A DNA stretch of 64,000 nt from Tetracladium setigerum (lineage: Eukaryota > Ascomycota > Leotiomycetes > Helotiales). Location: positions 1,178,001 to 1,242,000 of the forward strand of contig PZJY01000001.1 of the NCBI GenBank assembly GCA_031472005.1. The letters run 5' to 3'. Positions 1-10,952 of the stretch are shown in pieces. The position numbers were made by a program, and so were the translations under genes. The notes below the pieces were generated by a model. The model saw nothing but the letters and a program-made list of their open reading frames with translations, searched no databases and was not told the origin of the DNA. Position 1 is the first letter of the stretch, and each line of letters opens with the position of its first letter.

Positions 1-1
1 A

Positions 2-592
2 TGCAATTTCTTTCCGATGCGTACAATTTACATTCGGAACGATATCATCGCACCAGAATTACATGTTCTCAACACTACTGGCAAAACAATATCGTTCCAG
101 ATTTCCGCCGGAGTTCATAATTCTCCTTTCAGTATTAAAGATGCCTGGCCTCGAAGTCAATGGGACAAAACCCTCAATGCAATACTACCCCCGAACCTGT
201 CCAATAAAATGGGACAAGAGTCAAGTTGGGACGCTGCAGACCCCGCCCTCTTCAACTGGAGCTGGCACGTCGCTTTGCTCATTGACGTGCAGTTAGGTGG
301 GGATTTCGCTTCATATTACAGCAATGAGGAGCTATTCATAGTGGTTGGGTACAATGGACGAATCGATCGGTGCTGGATTGCTGTTGAGTCTTCGGATGTA
401 GACTTGGAGGAAATTTGGACAACTACACCATACTCGGGCCGCTCAGAATGGAGTGGTTCTTGGGATTTTGATGACTATCGATCTCCACCAGTCCATGTCG
501 CTCTACTCGCCCCAGATGGTGGACCACTTTCACGCCCGATCACCCCAATTTGGACAGGGCGTCCGATCCAAGTCAGCATAAGCATCAACTAA
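2..592 (+). CDS. 3'-terminal part of an unknown protein (partial)
   Basis: The frame is open from the left edge of the window to a TAA at 590-592, so this is probably the last exon of a gene that begins outside. An ATG at 17 would give 191 residues. The protein is rich in Trp and acidic residues (for example SSWDAADPALFNWSWH and a second stretch GRSEWSGSWDFDDY) with no membrane segment. It ends in a beta-rich stretch (RPIQVSISIN). I do not recognise the family and infer no function. The true start and any upstream introns cannot be seen. Confidence 0.5.
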   Translation, partial: CNFFPMRTIYIRNDIIAPELHVLNTTGKTISFQISAGVHNSPFSIKDAWPRSQWDKTLNAILPPNLSNKMGQESSWDAADPALFNWSWHVALLIDVQLGGDFASYYSNEELFIVVGYNGRIDRCWIAVESSDVDLEEIWTTTPYSGRSEWSGSWDFDDYRSPPVHVALLAPDGGPLSRPITPIWTGRPIQVSISIN

Positions 593-1354
593 CAGTGATA
601 GGCTTCTATTTGAGCAAGACACTTCACGAGCTGCAGCACCAGCTCAGCCATACTCATCTTCAAGGTAAACTACTAGAAGGGAGTAGGGTCCCTCCAGATA
701 TAACTAGAAGATTCATGTTTGGTCGAAATCTTGGGAAGCATGAGCTCATTTGCAAACAGGCGACTTTAAGGATGCGAGCACGCTTCGCACACATATTTTT
801 GAAGCTATGTGAACTCACAGTATCCTCCAGGGAGATATGAAACGTGGTTCTCTAAGCGAGACCGGATTTAAGACATTGCTCGCTGTGAGTTTGCGTATGC
901 GATGGATTTGCAGGTGCCAACCTACTGTACTTGTGCTTGAGCTTTCAACTATTCTGATATCATACTCCTCAGGCAAATCATGTCTAATCCCTAAGGATTG
1001 CCTGGCGGTGTGGGAAAGAAAGACTGGCAACGAAAAGATACAACCTCTCATTGGATTTGGTCTAAGTCGGCATGTTCTGTAGCTAGACTAGTTTGTACAG
1101 GGCTTGACTACAGTACTGTATGTATATCACCACCAATCCAAGTTATAAATAAGCGAGGTATCGTTTCTGGCTGCGGCAATCAAGGGGAAGCCGATTTTGC
1201 AAGCGACTGTATAGACAGAAGATGAAAGATATACAGTGCAGTAACGGATGCGTTGCTTGAAGACACTTATAAGTTGTAAGAAACAGCGAAGTCGTCATGA
1301 TCGGTGAGGTGCAACATGTGGGTGCAAAATGGGTTAGTGAAAGAGTTGGTTAGA

Positions 1355-1372
1355 TATCGCTATCGCTATCGC
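1355..1372. repeat. TATCGC hexamer x3
   Basis: Three perfect tandem copies of TATCGC in non-coding DNA, just before the TG run. Confidence 0.9.
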
Positions 1373-1385
1373 TAGTGGCTGTGGC

Positions 1386-1411
1386 TGTGTGTGTGTGTGT
1401 GTGTGTGTGTG
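1386..1411. repeat. TG dinucleotide microsatellite, 13 units
   Basis: An uninterrupted TG run in non-coding DNA downstream of HAC1. It is a candidate length-polymorphic marker. Confidence 0.95.
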
Positions 1412-1708
1412 AAGGCTGAATACTAGCCCTGAATCAGCAAACTTGCATCCATCCAATCCATCCATTGCCTTCACATGTCTTTCGTTGGATTTTGCGCCTT
1501 GCACTACTCTTTTTTCTTCCATTCTAAAAAAAGAATTCCGTTCTCGTTTTGTGTGTGGCCGTCCGTATCTGCGGATGGTCGGATGGTGGATATACAGTAT
1601 GGATAGTGGGTAGTGGATGTTGTGGGTGTGTGTGGGGAAAGAAAGCCTGTGTGTATCGCGTTTCGTTTCTTGAAGATTCGTTTCGTTTCGATGTCTTGTC
1701 GTTCCGAG

Positions 1709-1711
<3 letters not shown>

Positions 1712-1740
<29 letters not shown>
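1712..1740. repeat. GCT trinucleotide microsatellite, about 9.7 units
   Basis: A perfect GCT run. On the minus strand it reads as polyglutamine, but the flanking frame has no recognisable protein, so I treat it as a non-coding microsatellite. Confidence 0.9.
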
Positions 1741-2309
1741 AATCATCAGCTCAGACCACATTATTCTGAGGTTCGATCATGTCATGATGTCCATGATACA
1801 TAGTCACAAAGGAAGGAAACTTGGGACTGCATGGTTGTTTTGTGCGCAATATTCAATGTTTTGTTTGGATTTTTGATATTGTTACAAGCTTCTCTCTCTG
1901 GTTGATAGGTATACAGCCCCTCTCAGTGGCCTTCAAACGAATGGTTTGGTTTGGGTTCGTAAAATTCGCTAAATCATAAAAAACAAAATAATTTTTCCAT
2001 CAAGGTCGTCTCGCTGGACGCCATCCTCCCAGTGACTTTTGTCTTGTTCTTCCACTGCTGCTGCTTCTCTCCCGGGACATTTTTCGTCCCCGTCCCCTCA
2101 TCTCCCTTAGTCTGAACATACTATCCAACTCATCACAAGTCTGTCTAACCTCTGTGGCTACATCCCGCTCTGGCACCGGCAATTTCTCTTTTGATATCAC
2201 CTTCGTGGCCCAGTACAACGTCATGAGTGCTTCTACACTCGGTGAATTCTTTCCACCTTGACTCGGACTCACATCCACACTCGAGGCACAGGCTTGGACA
2301 AGTTGCTGT

Positions 2310-3510
2310 TCAGACGCTAACCGCATTGCCGACATCGTCGCATCCATAAGAGGACGCGCCAAATGTGGGTTGCTGGCCAGCAGTCGTCTCAACAAGCGAA
2401 TCCGAAGACTGAATCTCGGGCGCGGGCTGGTCGTCGTGTTGGTGTAGGAAATCGTCGAGGTTGAATTCGTCAAGGACGCCGTTGTGGTAACCAACCATAT
2501 GATCAAAGTCAAGATTGAAGGTGTCGGCGAGAGGTAGGACGGTGTTGTCAAGGTATTGACGATCTGATTCAGAGGGGTCAGGATGACCGAAGTAGCTGCT
2601 GAAATCATGTTGATGAGTAGTAGTGCTGCCGAGATTTGAGTAGGCGTTGAGCTCATCCAGGGCCGTTGTTCTTCCGACTGACACTGCAGGTCGCACAACA
2701 TCGCGGCAGGATGTTGTGTCATATCGGAAGAACTGGCGTTGGAGAATTCGGCGACGGGTCGGATCTCGGGGAGAGGGATGCGGGGTTGACGGTTCGGGGA
2801 GTGGCTTCAGCGATGGATTGTGTGCTGATTGAGGATCGGTGTTCGTCTCTGGAACTGAAGAGTTCTTGTGAGAATGTGACGGGGGAGTGTGCTCGCAGTT
2901 GTTCGGCGGCTGGGGAGGCGGCGGCGGAGGAGCCTTGGAAGACTCGCATCTTATTACCAGTGATCTGACCAAGCTCGCGGCGGAGGAGAGCAAGCTCAGC
3001 TTCCGACTCGGCTAGGCGCATCTCAAGATCTTGATTCCTGCGCTCGACCTCCCTCTTCTCGGCCTCGAGGGCTTCCACCTCTTGACGTTTGCGTTCCCTT
3101 GATGATTGTGCTGCACGTCGGTTTCTGAGGACTCGCTCAACCCGACGCTGCTCCTTCTCATCTTCTGTCTTGGCCCGTTTCCTAGAGTGGGTGGTTAGCT
3201 ACGATTGGTCGAAGATGGACAGGCAGGCGAGAGAATCTACATACCTCGGAGGGAGGTTGGTCTTGGGCTGTGGGAGTTGTTGGCCCCAGGACTTGCGCTT
3301 CTTGACCGGCTTCTTTTCTGGGGCGGGAGAACCGGCTTCCATATCATCACCGAACATGCTATCGTCGTCAAATGACTGTGGGGTCATGACCTGCGAGGGG
3401 TCCATGTTGTCGGAGAAGAGAGAGGAGTATTGTGCGTCGGAGGGGGAGAAGGAGTCGGCCATGCTCTCGGTCGGCGACGACTCGAACTTGATGTTGGGGG
3501 TGTTTGCCAT
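2310..3510 (-). CDS. hac1: HAC1/HacA bZIP transcription factor of the unfolded protein response
   Basis: This is the nuclear activator of ER-stress genes. Exon 1 is 3510-3245, with the conserved motif KKRKSWGQ.LP.PKTNLPPR. A conventional intron (GTATGT...CTCTAG) spans 3244-3182. Exon 2 starts at 3181 with the basic region (KRAKTEDEKEQRRVERVLRN) and a leucine zipper. Ire1 would remove 2706-2687, giving ...TQHPAVSVG... and a 125-codon activation tail ending at 2310. Unspliced, the frame runs to 2000 with the family's alternative tail (MLCDLQCQSEEQ, then LARPLMDATM). Both tails match HacA proteins. Oddity: the bZIP frame hits TGA at 2721-2719. The frame that contains TQHPA is reached only by assuming one more base near the G4 run at 2768-2771 (plus strand). 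With that base the spliced product is 372 residues and the unspliced one 482. I found no canonical GT-AG intron that could make the switch. Confidence 0.93.
2687..2706 (-). other. hac1: 20-nt unconventional (Ire1) intron of HAC1
   Basis: The 5' site lies in a perfect 9-bp hairpin (2718-2710 paired with 2702-2694) whose 7-nt loop is CUGCCGC, matching the Ire1 loop consensus CNG|NNGN. The 3' site lies at a second CUGCAGU loop, with cleavage after the third base. Removing 20 nt joins ...HPA to VSVG and switches frame, as in Aspergillus and Trichoderma. The exact boundary may slide by a few bases because CCTGC and CTGCAG share sequence; the encoded protein is the same. Confidence 0.93.
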
Positions 3511-3635
3511 TGTGTGTGTGTATGTGAATCGGCGACAGGCAAGAAATGTGGGGATATACTTCTTGCTCTAGATTCGAGGTGGTTGGATATGTGGAAGTGG
3601 GTAGGGATGAAGGGTAGTGGTCGTCGAGAGAGCCC

Positions 3636-3665
3636 TCAGTAGTTGTATCCAGGAACGCTTCCCAT
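3636..3665 (-). promoter_or_regulatory. short upstream ORF in the HAC1 leader
   Basis: ATG at 3665 opens a 9-codon frame (MGSVPGYNY) closed by TGA at 3638-3636, 125 bases before the HAC1 ATG. No other ATG lies between it and the main start. Upstream ORFs that hold back translation are known for fungal hacA/hac1. That this one is in the transcript is inferred. Confidence 0.5.
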
Positions 3666-3876
3666 AGTGAGGACACGGTGTCAAGTAGCGCCTAGCGGGT
3701 GACGAGGCGTGACTCTTCAGTCGGGGGCAGGGCAAGGGAAGCGAAGGGAAGGCAACACTGATAGGGAAACAAGCGACCCAATCAGGGGGTGGCAGACAAG
3801 AAAAGACTGTGTTTGTTCGTGTTTGTGAATGTTCTGGTGAAAGGCAGCAGCATTATTTCGAGGGCGAACATCTGGC

Positions 3877-3882
3877 TTTATA
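3877..3882 (-). promoter_or_regulatory. TATA box, probable HAC1 promoter
   Basis: TATAAA on the minus strand, about 370 bases upstream of the HAC1 ATG and about 210 upstream of the uORF, which fits a long leader. The reverse strand also reads TATAAA (3879-3884), so the direction is inferred from the gene. Confidence 0.45.
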
Positions 3883-3897
3883 AAAAGGACACCTGTT

Positions 3898-6800
3898 GCT
3901 AACTACCCGCCAAGCCGTGTGCTATGCTTGGCAAGGGCTGACGAACAAGGGAGGCGTGAACACGGCACCTTCCCTATCTGGGCCTCGGGCTCCACGCTGG
4001 TCCCTGCAAATGCGATCCATCAAACTCCATCAAACTCATCCGACTCTTTCTATTCACCCCCTGCAGGTGGATGGGATGTGGAATGTGGAATGAATGCGTG
4101 CGCACTCCGTATCAACCTGCAACTCAACACACAACGGAGAGCGCATTCCACATTCCACCGCCCCTCGGAGGCAGCTAGAACACTACAACAACGCCTTCTT
4201 ATTTGAGGATCAACCTAGAAAAGAGGATCTCCCCTTTGGAATTAGGCAATCCTCTACCGATGCTCCTTTCTTTATCTTCATCCCTGAGATATCATTCTTA
4301 GCAATTGCGTGCACGTGTGACATCTTACAGTAGTCCCTCGAGTACCAGCCTCTATCTATTATTCTTGGCCTCCACACACTCACCTTCTTCCTCCGCATCC
4401 TCCTTCCTTTCTTCCTGTCTCCTTTCGGCTTTCATTGCTAAACATGCTTTTTTCGATCATCCTCCAGTACTGGTATTTTTAGCAGCCAAAAATAGGGAGG
4501 GCTCAGGGCTGGCTGGCTGATGTTCTTGGCCTGACTCTCTCCGAAAACGAGGAGCAACCTTCTCTCCTCCCCTTTCCTCGAAAGTTCAACACTTACACAA
4601 GCCCCGAAGCTGATCGAAGCTCATCTGTTTCATGCTCCACCAAACCTCCGTTTCCAAATTAACCCCCTGCCCAGTGCCATAGTGCCATCTTGCGCAACCC
4701 GACTCCCACCAGAGAGAGTCTAGAGTGAGCGCCCCCTGAAGATCAAGGAGGCGTGCGAGCGTGGTCGGTGGACACTGGACGGGGAATTCACTGGGTGGAG
4801 CCGTGGTGGCGGCCATGGCAAGTCGAGATCCGAGATCCCCTATTTCGGTGACAGCAGTGGAAAGCCCCTTCCATCTCTAATTACAATCACGACAATAATC
4901 TCCATTTACTTTTTGCACACACGATTGCTGGAATTGAATTATCAATATGACAAGAAGTTCATCTTTCTAATACTCCGTAAGTAATATTGCTGATACGAAC
5001 TTTCTTTTGTGTCCGATTAATTGGGATTGTCGCTGCGAGTCTCACCACTCTTGACTCAGCCATCCCTCGTCGTTGCTCAAGCAAGACTCAGCTTACCCAG
5101 ACTGCATCACCGTGGTGTCAAATCATCGTTACAGTAGGAGTGTACAAGATTAAAGAGTCGTACTCCGTATCCCGTAACACGAGAGAAAGCTTCGTGAATC
5201 TGCAGCAGTATTCATATTCTTCCCAGATCGCGGTGACAAAACATGCCTAATACTGTATGTGAGGAATTTATCATACGGATGTATCATATCCTCGAACCTT
5301 CATCATCTTCTTGGCTCACTCAGGAGGTGCTTTTTTATCTCTCCCTACCTACGAGTACACGGAATTCCTCGCCCTTTGCCCTAAGCGAGAGCGAGCAATA
5401 ATGCCGACCACCATGAAATATCCCCACAATCCATCAAGCCTCCCCTCAACTTTGAGCCTCTCAAGCTCTCAACCGACTAACCGACCGGCACTCACCAATT
5501 CCAACTCCCCTCTTCGCTTTCTTCCCCTCATCTGATCTCCCTCTTCATCTATTTTTCCCCAGAAAATTAATCTAAAAAAGCCAGCCTTTGAAAAGAAAAA
5601 AAAATCCGGAGAAGGACCTTTTTCCACCATGTGAGCTTCTTCTCAAGGTACTCTACCGAGATGGGGGGTGTGTGTGTGCCCCTCGCTCGCTTCGCTCCGG
5701 AAATATATTACCCCAGAACAACCAACGGGCCGACAACCTTTGAGATCAACCGCTGCACCTCGTCTCGTCTCTCGGCTTCTCCAGATTTTCCTTTCTCGAG
5801 GTATCGAAGCGAAGATTGGAATTCATGGGTGCATGATATAGCAGGTGATTGAAAGGCTTGATAGATGGATAGGCTTTGGAAAATTTCAAAAACATGTGTG
5901 AAAAGGACCTGAAGATTTTTGTGTGTATCATAAGGGGTGAACTGCCCGTACGAATTCAATGTTTGACATGCTCGTGATCGCGATTTCTTTGATGTTGTAC
6001 CCGGGACTACTGTACTGTAAAATGGGGCTATTTCACCGGTACAGATTGGAATATTGCTGGGACTCAATAGTAGACTCAAGATAGGATATGGGCATCTTGG
6101 TGTTGCATTCTAGATGTAGACTTCCCTCTATCAAACCCCCTCCCAGCGAACTTAAACAACCAATAGAACGGTCGCATTAAAATCCTCTCTATCCAACCTC
6201 CCCTTCACCAGTCTCCAGCCAAGAGGCTCGAATAGATAACCCAACCTTCCAACTCGATTCATGTTCCAAACCTAACATCCGTGCAAACCGCTGCTTGCCT
6301 ACCTTATCTTGGTAGGGACCTTTCTACTTCAAATCCAACTTTGACACTCGAGTACCATGAAACAAAGACTAACAAAAACCAAAAACAATCCATTCATCAT
6401 TGTACATATTATGTGGACGACGCAAAGACGTCCATGGGTTTGAAGAAGAATGCTCGGAAAAGTATCGTGATTCATGAAGGGAGGACAAAGAGTGAAACAC
6501 TAACTCAAACATCCCGCCGTCAACACTTAACGCACTGTCAAAAAAAGGAGCTATTCTCTAAGAAGATACAGTAGATGTCTAAGCAACTCTCAATAATGAA
6601 TAATAGCAGTGGCAAGTTACATCCGTGAGCTTTCCTTTACCCTGAGGTCGCAACTCCTTCAGCTGAGACTCTGATGATCAATTCTCCACCACAACAACCA
6701 CTCCTCAGAAAAGAATGCAAGAGCAATTACTACCAAAGAATAACCACACACAATATCATCTATCTAACAAACAAAGTACCTTGTCCTTCATCAGACGACA

Positions 6801-7400
6801 AGCAAAAAAAAGAACACCCCTCCAACCCTAATAATGTAATCTAACACAAATTAACCAGCTTTGCCACTCGCGAAGAGCGGATAGCAATAGATTAAAAAAA
6901 TTAGTCCCTTGACTTTGTAAATTAAATTATCTGGGGAAAGGAATGCAAGCAATAAATGTGATGTGAGGTACTGTATCAGGGGGCATCATGCAAGAAATTA
7001 AAATGGAAGAGGTTGTTCCGCTTCGGAAGGAAGGGGATCTGGGGTTTTTCGGCTGGGGTGGTGTTTGTGGCTTTGCGGGGAAGGAAGGCGCATGGGTGTG
7101 TGTCGAGAGTGTGAGTGGAGATCACGTGGGACCAGGGGAGAAAAGAGATATTGAGAGAGGGACTGGGAGGTGGTGTATTTGTAGCTGCTTTTGTGTGAAG
7201 AGCTTCAAACTGGATGGTTGTTTTTCATGATCTCTTTGAATAGGTGTTGAAATAAAATGAGATCGTCACGTGGTGATGTATCAACTGTTGCGCTCGAGGT
7301 TTTGCCGCTGGTGGGAATAATGTGATTGTCAAAACTTTGGTGATATCTAAAGAAAATACACTTATCGAAGTAGAGAGATCAGAACGGTCAGTAGTATCTT
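3898..7400. other. long gene-free stretch between HAC1 and TAD2
   Basis: About 3.5 kb between two divergent genes, the longest non-coding interval here. All open frames are short and have no recognisable protein. It contains eight TACTGTA/TACAGTA heptamers (around 4326, 5130, 5252, 6006, 6010, 6568, 6967 and one reverse match nearby), CT-rich and A-rich patches, and no tRNA-like fold that I could spot. Confidence 0.55.
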
Positions 7401-7407
7401 TATATAA
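7401..7407 (+). promoter_or_regulatory. TATA-like box, TAD2 promoter
   Basis: TATATAA, about 150 bases upstream of the TAD2 ATG at 7558. Confidence 0.4.
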
Positions 7408-7557
7408 TTTTTTGTGGTCCATCAAACTACACTTAGGGGCTTTTCATTCAAGAGAGATTTTTCTTGAGAATTTCTCAATCAAACTAGACCTACCTTCTCC
7501 CACAACACAACAAAATTTACCACTAACCTACCATAATACAACTTCCCACCCCCAAAA

Positions 7558-8470
7558 ATGGAAGAACAAGAAATTCAGCACCATTTGGGCTTAATGCGAG
7601 AAGCTGTCGCTATGGTAATTCTCTCCCTGTTAATCATATGCATCCAACCTCCTTCCCACAAACCCTCACACACACATACATACATACACATATACTAATA
7701 CAAGAATCCCAAGGCCTCTCTCGCCCTCTCAACATCAGAAACACCAGTTGGATGTATAATTTACCATCCACCCACTTCCACCATCATAGGCCGTGGTATG
7801 AATGCCACGAATCGAACGTACAATGGAACTCGTCACGCAGAGTTCATTGCCGTGAATCAGATTCTTACTACGCCTCTTGACGAAGTGTCTTCGTCTTCCA
7901 CTTCGTATTCGTTATTGCCATCATCTCCATCTTCAACGTTGGTTTCAGATTCGAATCCGGACTCCATTCCAGACCTGAATTCAGGCTTGAATGCACCCAT
8001 CATCAGCCACACCAACAGCAACAAAAACCCAACCCTAGCAAACAACACAGCAGGAAGAAAAACAAAATACAGTCCAGCCATCCTGAAAGAATGTATATTA
8101 TACGTCACAGTAGAGCCGTGTATAATGTGCGCCAGCTTCCTCCGGCAAATGGGAATCAAAAAGGTGTTTTTCGGCGCGAGTAACGAGAAATTTGGGGGAC
8201 TGGGGGCGTGCTGAATATTCAGACTAATAATGGGAAGTTGACCACCACTGGAGATGGAGATGGAGATGAGAATGGAAATGAGAAAGGGAATGGAAATAGA
8301 AAGGTAGAGGGGATTATGAGGTTAGTGGTGGGTGGTTGAGGGAGGAAGCGATCTTGTTGTTGAGGAGGTTTTATGTGCAGGAGAATGAGAGGGCGCCGGA
8401 ACCGAGGGGGAAGGTTGGAAGGGTGTTGAAGCTGGATGTTGAGCCATTGCCTGAGGGGAGGGTTGGTTGA
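7558..8470 (+). CDS. tad2: tRNA-specific adenosine-34 deaminase catalytic subunit Tad2 (two apparent frameshifts)
   Basis: It converts A34 to inosine in tRNA anticodons as a heterodimer with Tad3. Exon 1 is 7558-7614, the intron 7615-7713, and exon 2 starts at 7714 (MREAVAM|ASLALSTSETPVGC). The zinc deaminase core is complete: HAE in TRHAEFIAVNQ, and the PCxxC motif in VEPCIMCASFLRQMG. The raw frame stops at 8214 just after NEKFGG. The next frame continues as GGVLNIQTNNGK, and a third carries the family C-terminus REEAILLLRRFYVQEN, ending at TGA 8468-8470. One extra base in a G run at 8194-8206 and one near 8330-8332 restore a 271-residue protein. A Gly/Asp/Asn-rich low-complexity insert (GDGDGDENGNEKGNGN) sits between the core and the C-terminus. 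A pseudogene is possible but unlikely for an essential enzyme. Confidence 0.88.
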
Positions 8471-8732
8471 TGATTGATGGATAAATGGATGGGGAAGGTG
8501 GTTTGTGAGTTGAAGAGCATCGATGACCAAGAAGAGAAGAATTTGAGCAAGCAAGGTAGCAAGCTGATTGCGGGGAACGAACGGGCATTCTCGTCGACTG
8601 AGGTAATCATTGCTCACATTTATACCCGTAGAGAAGAAAGCATATGATACCCATAGAATTTGTTGAGTACGCCATTCACTAAAACAAGAGAACCCAATTC
8701 CGTATTTACAATGATACAAAGCGTCTAACCCT

Positions 8733-9489
8733 CTAATTCCCTCCCTTCGCAACTCGCTCTGCTTCCAGCTCCCTCTCAGCCTGCCAATAGTACTTCGCCG
8801 TATCCACACCATGCTGATTATGGTTGACAAAGTTGAACCAAGGAATAACGTGCAAGAAGATACCCGTGTATCTTGAGTTTCGACTTGCCACTCCCTGCAT
8901 GTATGGTGTCAGAGTACTGTGGCCATACAATGGCTCTCCCTTCTTGACTTTGGTAACCATCTCTTTCATATCCATATCTATCTCCCGTTGGTTCTCCGTC
9001 CATCCGTAGAATCGCACTGTTTGTTTCGCGGTTAGCCTGGGGGTGCTACTGCAATAATGAACGGGGGCAAAACGAACATATAGATCTTTGATAGAACTTG
9101 AGAAATCCAGCACCGAGCGAAATGCCAACACAGACGCGCATTGGTCCTGCGAATCCTCCCCTTCCAACATGCGAGGGACTGACTTTCTCCCACAGCATAA
9201 ACAGGGCTGGTCCAGCTACCGCCCACGAAGCACCGACGGCATAATCTGATTTACGAGCATAGCCCACGACTCGCTTGAAATGTCTATCGATCAATTGATA
9301 TTAGCAGCCGCTTGTGTCTCTCATTCATTGGTTTTTGGAGCTCGGGGGTTTCGTACGGGTCAGAGTCAATGAGCTGCGAGGGGGGATTAGCTGGGGCTTC
9401 TGAGAGCTTGGGAAGAGGGGTGCACCTACAGGAAAGTCTGAGTAGACCTTCTTCGCTGGCACGTACGGTCGGTACTCTGCGTTGGACAT
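8733..9489 (-). CDS. mitochondrial complex I accessory subunit, fungal 20.9/21 kDa family (NUXM-like)
   Basis: This is a small membrane-arm subunit of NADH:ubiquinone oxidoreductase. The four exons are 9489-9430, 9373-9357 (17 nt), 9283-9078 and 9016-8733, giving 188 residues, close to the N. crassa 20.9 kDa protein. Recognisable blocks are DSDPHFKRVVGYARKSDYAV, a hydrophobic GISLGAGFLKFYQRS, RFYGWTENQREIDMDMKEMV, and the C-terminal block PWFNFVNHNQHGVDTAKYYW. Exon junctions were chosen because they rebuild these blocks in frame with GT...AG ends. There is no mitochondrial presequence beyond a short basic N-terminus. The family assignment is from memory of the motifs and the length fits it. 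Confidence 0.82.
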
Positions 9490-9782
9490 TGTGACGGTGA
9501 CAATTGCTGTCCCAATTGGTATTCTGTTGCGGTTTGCAGTGAGCTGGTAATTGAATGTCGTTGATTTGCGAAGGTCCGATTTCGATACGGCTGCCGAGTC
9601 CTTCCAAGTGTGCATTTTGAATTGGGTCTTGGCAAACGCGTCTCCAAGCTCGCGGAGGTCAAACGCGATTTCGACATTCGGAACCTCAGTAGAAATTTCC
9701 ACTACAGCAACAATTCTTGGGAGGGGATTTGGAATTTCAAACAGATTTCACGCAAAAAGAATATCGACCGATATCATTCAAA

Positions 9783-10952
9783 ATGCCACCATCAAAAACG
9801 CCTGCGCCGTTACCAACTGGTGGACCAAATGCTGGCAAGAGGGACGAATTCGATGATCTCTTGGATTATGATATTGATGGAGAAAACGACCCATTTAGCG
9901 CAAATTATGTGGTTCCTGGCGCAAAGGAAACACCCAAAACTACGAAAGAAAGTACAAGTGGTGGAAAAAGTGGTGCCAATCTGGGTATTGATGAAGAGAT
10001 TGAAGTTACAAGGAAACCTAGAGCACCACGGGTGAAGCTGGATGAACATAGGTGCGTTAGATTGTACATTCTGGATCGCATAGACTAATTCTCATGTCAG
10101 ATTACTCTCCGCCAATGGTATCCCAAAATTACGGAAGGACGCCAAAAAGAATCTCAAACTGAAAGGTAAAGGGCATGAGGTATGATTTACGCCTTTTCTT
10201 CTCTCGGTGTAGAAATTGACTTATTCCAGTACTCCGATGCCTCTAGACTTCTCGCATTCTACCAACTATGGCTCGATGACCTGTTCCCCAAGGCTCGTTT
10301 TCTAGACGCTCTTGCCATGGTCGAGAAAATGGGGCATAAAAAGATGCTACAAACCGCCCGGATGGAATGGATAAACGAAGGAAAAGCTGGACCTGCAGAG
10401 CAAGACGACACATTATACGACGAGCCAGCACTACCAACACGAGAAAGGGAACAAACTGCTTCGAGAATTGCTCCAATATTTGAGAAGACGGCTGCTGCGA
10501 AGACGCCTGCTATTGACGAGGAGATGGATATGGAAGATTTGTATGGTGCTACACCCAAACGGACGAACGCACCTGCTGGCGGGGTCACTTCTCAAGCCTC
10601 GATATTTGGAGGAGGTTCTTCTATCTTTGGTCCGAAGACGACTACAAATCACGATGAAGGAATGGACGATGATGATTTAGATGCTTTGTTAGCAGAGGAA
10701 GACGCTTTAAGATCTGGAAATAAGCAAGCTTTACCTGCTGCACCGAAAGCAGCGCCTGTACAAAATGATTTTGGAATGGACGAGGATGATTTGGATGCTT
10801 TGTTGGCCGAAGAGGATGCTTTGAATAATGTTTCCGGAACCAAGAAGCAAACAGCAGATGTACCAAAGCCAAAACCGACTGCACAACATGATTTTGACGA
10901 TGACGATGAGATGGAAGCTATGGCCGAAATGGAGGGATATGGTAGAGTTTAG
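9783..10952 (+). CDS. csm3: CSM3/Swi3 (TIPIN family), replication fork protection complex subunit
   Basis: It partners Tof1/Swi1 at replication forks to mediate checkpoint signalling and fork pausing, and acts in the nucleus. Exons are 9783-10051, 10101-10179 and 10230-10952 (356 residues). The Swi3 domain spans roughly residues 75-180: RKPRAPRVKLDEHRLLSANG, IPKLRKDAKKNLKLKGKGHE, then SDASRLLAFYQLWLDDLFPK. The C-terminal half is acidic, with two copies of a repeat FGMDEDDLDALLAEEDAL / MDDDDLDALLAEEDAL, followed by DDDDEMEAMAEMEGYGR. An in-frame ATG at 9717 would add 22 residues; I prefer 9783 because it begins the conserved MPPSK-type start. The gene starts 294 bases from the divergent complex I gene. 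Confidence 0.88.

Larger units (their letters stand above)
593..2309. other. gene-free stretch between the first gene and HAC1
   Basis: About 1.7 kb with no convincing coding region. It holds the likely 3' region of HAC1 (which lies on the minus strand), the unspliced HAC1 reading frame down to 2000, and three microsatellites listed separately. Short open frames here are repeat-driven (a polyglutamine frame over the GCT run) or random. Confidence 0.6.

Noticed and set aside
1504..1761. Polyglutamine open frame on the minus strand
   Set aside because: It exists only because of the GCT microsatellite; the flanking residues show no protein-like pattern and several frames are open at once.
2719..3078. 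A conventional intron in HAC1 exon 2 to explain the frame change
   Set aside because: No donor/acceptor pair with correct phase has a normal fungal donor. A single missing base in a G/C run explains the data, as in the other broken genes.
4586..4816. 76-codon minus-strand frame starting MAATTAPPSEF
   Set aside because: No motif, no splice continuation, and it lies in promoter-like DNA.
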